From positions 1-7,033 of the forward strand of contig JAHWJJ010000244.1 of assembly GCA_019348475.1 (NCBI GenBank): a stretch of DNA of 7,033 bases, given 5' to 3'. Source of the stretch: Gemmatimonadota bacterium. Its GTDB lineage: Bacteria; Gemmatimonadota; Gemmatimonadetes; Longimicrobiales; Longimicrobiaceae. A program made the position numbers and the translations under genes. This document shows positions 4,585 to 7,033 of the stretch, one piece after another; position 1 is the stretch's first letter, and every line of letters begins with the position of its first letter. The notes below the pieces were generated by a model. It saw nothing but the letters and a program-made list of their open reading frames with translations, did not search any database and was not told where the DNA came from.

Positions 4585-6258
4585 ATGCGCATTTCCATTC
4601 GCACGCGCCTGCTCGCCCTGCTGCTCGCGGCCTGCGCGACCGCCGGCTGCTCCGTGAGCGGCGCGCCGCTGGGCGAGGTGGCGGAGCTGGTCGCCACCGG
4701 CGGCACCAAGCCCCTCCGCAAGGAGCTGCGGCCGATCCGCGGCACCACGCGCGCGCTGGTGTTCGCGATCGACGGGCTGGGGCTGGACGACCTGGACCGG
4801 GCCCTGCGCGAGGGCCGCATGCCCCGCACGGCCGCCCTGCTGGGCGACCCCACCGACGAGCCGGGGGTGTTCGCGCATGCGTACGGCGCGCGCGACGTGC
4901 TCAGCATCCTTCCCTCCACCACGCTGGCCGCGTGGACGGCCGCGTTCACGGGCGTGCCGGCCGCGCAGAACGGCGTGCCCGGCAACGAGTGGTGGGCGCG
5001 CGGCGAGGGCGCGTTCTACGGCCCGGTGCCCGTTTCGTTCATGTCGAACGCGCAGGCCATCCGCATGTACACGGACCGGCTGCTGGATCCCGTGATCCAC
5101 GCGCCGACCGTGTTCGAGCGGCTGGACCTGCGCTCGCACGTGTCGATGCTGCAGCTTCAGCGCGGGGCGGACCTGCTGCAGCTGGCGGCCCTCTCCAAGC
5201 TGGGCGACCTGTTCGAGCAGGTGGTGGAGGAGGGCGGCACCGGCTCGGTGCGCGACCCCGACGTGTACCGCGAGACGGACGAGACCTCGGTGGGGAGCGT
5301 GATCTCGGACCTGCGCAAGCACGGCGTGCCCGACCTGCAGGTGGTCTACCTGGGAGGGCTGGACCTGGTGGCGCACCAGGCGGAGCAGCCGCTGGAGACG
5401 CAGCAGCGCTACCTGGCCCAGGTGGTGGACCCGCGGGTGGGCCGCGTGCTGGACGCGTACGCCGCGGCGGGGGCGATGGACGACACCTACGTGGTCTTCG
5501 TCTCGGACCACGGCCACACCCCCGTGCTCCCCGACGACCGCCACGCGCTCTCCGGCGGCGACGGCGAGCCGACGGCGGTGCTGGAGTCGGCGGGCTTCCG
5601 GGTGCGGCCCTTCGGGCTGCGGCGCGACGCGGGCGACTTTCAGGCGGTGCTGGCGTACCAGGGCGCCGTCGCCAACGTGTACCTGGCGGACCGCGCCCGC
5701 TGTCCCAACCCCGGCGACGCCTGCGAGTGGGCCCGCCCGCCCCGGCTGCAGGAGGACGTGCTTCCCGTCGCGCGCGCCTTTTTCATAGCGAGCCGCGACG
5801 GCGCGCACGTGCCGGAGATGCGGGGGACGCTGGACCTGGTCTTCGCGCGGCCTCCCGCGGCGGCCGGGGAGGCGGCCGTCGCCTTCCAGGTGTTCGACGG
5901 GGAGCGGCTGGTGCCGGTGGATGAGTGGGTGGCGGCGAACGCCCGACCCGACCTGCTGCGCCTGGCCGAGCGAATCCGCGGCCTTTCCGCCGGCCCGCAC
6001 GGCGACCGCGCGGGCGACGTGCTTCTGCTGGCCCGCACCGGGATCGAGCGGCCGATCGAGGAGCGCTTCTACTTCGGGCTGGAGGGATACCACTCCTGGC
6101 ACGGCGGGGCGGGCGCGCAGGACAGCCGCATCCCCCTGATCGTGGCGCACCCGCGGATGACCGGCGCCGCGCTGCGCGCCCGCGTGGCCCCCGTCCTGGG
6201 CCCCGCCCCCTCCCTCACCGCGCTCACCCCGCTGCTGCTGGAACTGCTGCGGAGGTAG
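4585..6258 (+). CDS. Exported alkaline-phosphatase-superfamily phosphodiesterase/phosphatase
   Basis: The product is 557 residues. The N-terminus has Arg2, Arg6 and Arg8, a leucine run, then two possible lipobox cysteines: LAAC (Cys17, canonical) and TAGC (Cys22). It is probably a lipoprotein facing the periplasm. The type I phosphodiesterase/nucleotide pyrophosphatase signature is present in order: Asp63 in FAIDGLG, the nucleophile region LPSTTLAAW (Thr113 most likely) followed by FTGVPAAQNGVPGNEWW, Asp260 and His264 in GGLDLVAHQ, Asp308-His309 in VSDHGH, and His506 in SWHGG. Together these give the two-metal site expected of an active enzyme hydrolysing a phosphate ester or diester. The substrate cannot be read from sequence. 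Residues about 335-490 form the usual variable insert with Cys373 and Cys380, a possible disulfide. Only a weak GGAA precedes the ATG, at four bases. The gene stands alone on its strand and converges on the next gene. Confidence 0.9.
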   Translation: MRISIRTRLLALLLAACATAGCSVSGAPLGEVAELVATGGTKPLRKELRPIRGTTRALVFAIDGLGLDDLDRALREGRMPRTAALLGDPTDEPGVFAHAYGARDVLSILPSTTLAAWTAAFTGVPAAQNGVPGNEWWARGEGAFYGPVPVSFMSNAQAIRMYTDRLLDPVIHAPTVFERLDLRSHVSMLQLQRGADLLQLAALSKLGDLFEQVVEEGGTGSVRDPDVYRETDETSVGSVISDLRKHGVPDLQVVYLGGLDLVAHQAEQPLETQQRYLAQVVDPRVGRVLDAYAAAGAMDDTYVVFVSDHGHTPVLPDDRHALSGGDGEPTAVLESAGFRVRPFGLRRDAGDFQAVLAYQGAVANVYLADRARCPNPGDACEWARPPRLQEDVLPVARAFFIASRDGAHVPEMRGTLDLVFARPPAAAGEAAVAFQVFDGERLVPVDEWVAANARPDLLRLAERIRGLSAGPHGDRAGDVLLLARTGIERPIEERFYFGLEGYHSWHGGAGAQDSRIPLIVAHPRMTGAALRARVAPVLGPAPSLTALTPLLLELLRR

Positions 6259-6273
6259 AGGGCGACGCCGGGA

Positions 6274-7033
6274 TCAGTTCCGCACCAGCCGGTGGAGCCG
6301 GACGTACTCCACCTCGAGTTCGTCCCGCACCCGGCCCAGGATCCAGTCGCTGCCGATCTGGTAGACCAGCAGCCCTGGCGGCAGGTCCACGCCACCCAGC
6401 CAGCGGCCGGCGGGGTCGAACACCTGCCACCGGGCCGACTGGGTCGCGTCCGCCTGGTAGTCGCGCACCCACAGGTTGCCTTCCGGGTCCACCGCCAGCT
6501 GGTCGAAGGCGGGGACCGTCGGGCGCGCCGGCACGTCGCGCAGCTCGCCGGGGGCCAGCGTCCCGCCCGTGATCCGCGCCACCTGCGCCTCCGTGTCTCG
6601 CCGCCGCGCCTCGGCGGCGGCGCGGGCCCGCTGCACCTCGGAGCGCGTGGGCGCCCGGGGCGCCAGCGTCCGGCGGATGCTCATCACCCGCCTGCCGTTG
6701 CCGTCGAAGGCGTCGATCCGATAGGCGTCGCTCTCCCCCGCGAAGGCGCGGCCCGCCCCCGCGGCGAAGTACGAGTCGCGCCCGAAGAGCACGGTCTGCT
6801 GCGAGATGCGGGTTCCCTCGCGCGAAGCCAGCAGCTCGCGGTCGGGCAGCGTCGCCAGCGTGTCGGCCGGCTCGCCCGCCGCGGTGTACCGCACGTAAGA
6901 GACGGTGTCGCGCCGCTCGCCTGGCTGCATGCGCAGAAAGGCGTCCAGCGTGGCCGTGGGCTCCAGCACCACCGACCCGTCGGGGCGTCCGCCGCGAAGC
7001 AGCGCCGCCACGCCCTGCACCTGCTGCACGGTC
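6274..7033 (-). CDS. Six-bladed beta-propeller protein, C-terminal part (partial)
   Basis: The frame is open through the right edge of the window, so the N-terminus is missing; 252 residues are visible. Counting from Val at 7029 as residue 1, the clearest blade is at 177-190, LAVDPEGNLWVRDY, followed by WQVFDPAGRWLGGVDLPPG (201-219) and VYQIGSDWILG (222-232). This matches the closing blades of the protein at 2213-3334 (WVAFSPGGEYRGSLLLPAG, then VYQIRGSSVYA), so the two are paralogues. Both have a charged helical insert before the last blades, here about 126-165 and rich in Arg, Glu and Ala. It is probably exported like its paralogue, but the signal region is outside the window. It ends 15 bases from the convergent phosphatase stop. 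A binding or scaffold role is inferred from the fold; no ligand can be named. Confidence 0.82.
   Translation of the reverse strand, partial: TVQQVQGVAALLRGGRPDGSVVLEPTATLDAFLRMQPGERRDTVSYVRYTAAGEPADTLATLPDRELLASREGTRISQQTVLFGRDSYFAAGAGRAFAGESDAYRIDAFDGNGRRVMSIRRTLAPRAPTRSEVQRARAAAEARRRDTEAQVARITGGTLAPGELRDVPARPTVPAFDQLAVDPEGNLWVRDYQADATQSARWQVFDPAGRWLGGVDLPPGLLVYQIGSDWILGRVRDELEVEYVRLHRLVRN

Noticed and set aside
4465..6150. Very long minus-strand open frame (561 codons) opposite the phosphatase gene.
   Set aside because: This is the typical shadow frame of a GC-rich gene, rich in His, Arg, Ala, Val and Gln, with no domain. The plus strand carries a signal peptide and a complete active site.
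6240..6281. GGAACTG / CAGTTCC inverted repeat spanning both convergent stop codons, considered as a bidirectional terminator.
   Set aside because: It has only seven base pairs with a 28-base loop and no T run on either side; this could be chance.
1..7033. CRISPR arrays, tRNA or rRNA genes, insertion sequences, toxin-antitoxin or defence genes.
   Set aside because: I saw no regularly spaced repeats, cloverleaf signatures, transposase motifs or recognisable defence proteins.

Overview
The window is GC-rich (roughly two-thirds G+C by eye), densely coded and mostly free of mobile DNA. The protein families suggest a soil-type Gemmatimonadota bacterium, possibly Longimicrobium-like. The reasons are exported six-bladed beta-propeller proteins of the NHL type in more than one copy, a mycobacterial Sdh1-type succinate dehydrogenase anchor, and a decayed TPR-like gene of a type I associate with that group. 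This assignment is inference from gene content only.

Left part (1-841, minus strand): the start of a succinate dehydrogenase operon. sdhC encodes a 269-residue five-helix membrane anchor that starts at a TTG. It is joined to sdhA through a TGATG overlap, and only the first ten codons of sdhA lie in the window. The order sdhC-sdhA matches the mycobacterial Sdh1 operon (Rv0249c-Rv0248c-Rv0247c). A weak candidate promoter lies about 100 bases upstream.

From 842 to 2212 there is no intact gene. On the minus strand, about 1225-1720, is the wreck of a TPR-like protein gene whose reading frame breaks near 1282-1298. The rest of this interval looks like non-coding spacer.

Centre (2139-4134, plus strand): a good sigma-70-type promoter drives a probable two-gene operon. 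The first gene is an exported NHL/six-bladed beta-propeller protein with no Shine-Dalgarno site. The second is a secreted protein of unknown function with ten cysteines packed into 28 residues. A long GC-rich hairpin closes the unit. A 450-base spacer follows, holding a perfect 12-bp hairpin and a doubtful gene remnant.

Right part (4585-7033): an exported, probably lipid-anchored, alkaline-phosphatase-superfamily phosphodiesterase/phosphatase with the full set of metal ligands (plus strand). It converges, with 15 bases between stop codons, on the C-terminal part of a second beta-propeller protein (minus strand, cut by the window edge) that is related to the one at 2213. I found no CRISPR array, tRNA, rRNA, insertion sequence or obvious defence system. 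The most unusual items are the Rieske-type SdhC candidate and the cysteine-dense secreted protein paired with a propeller protein.
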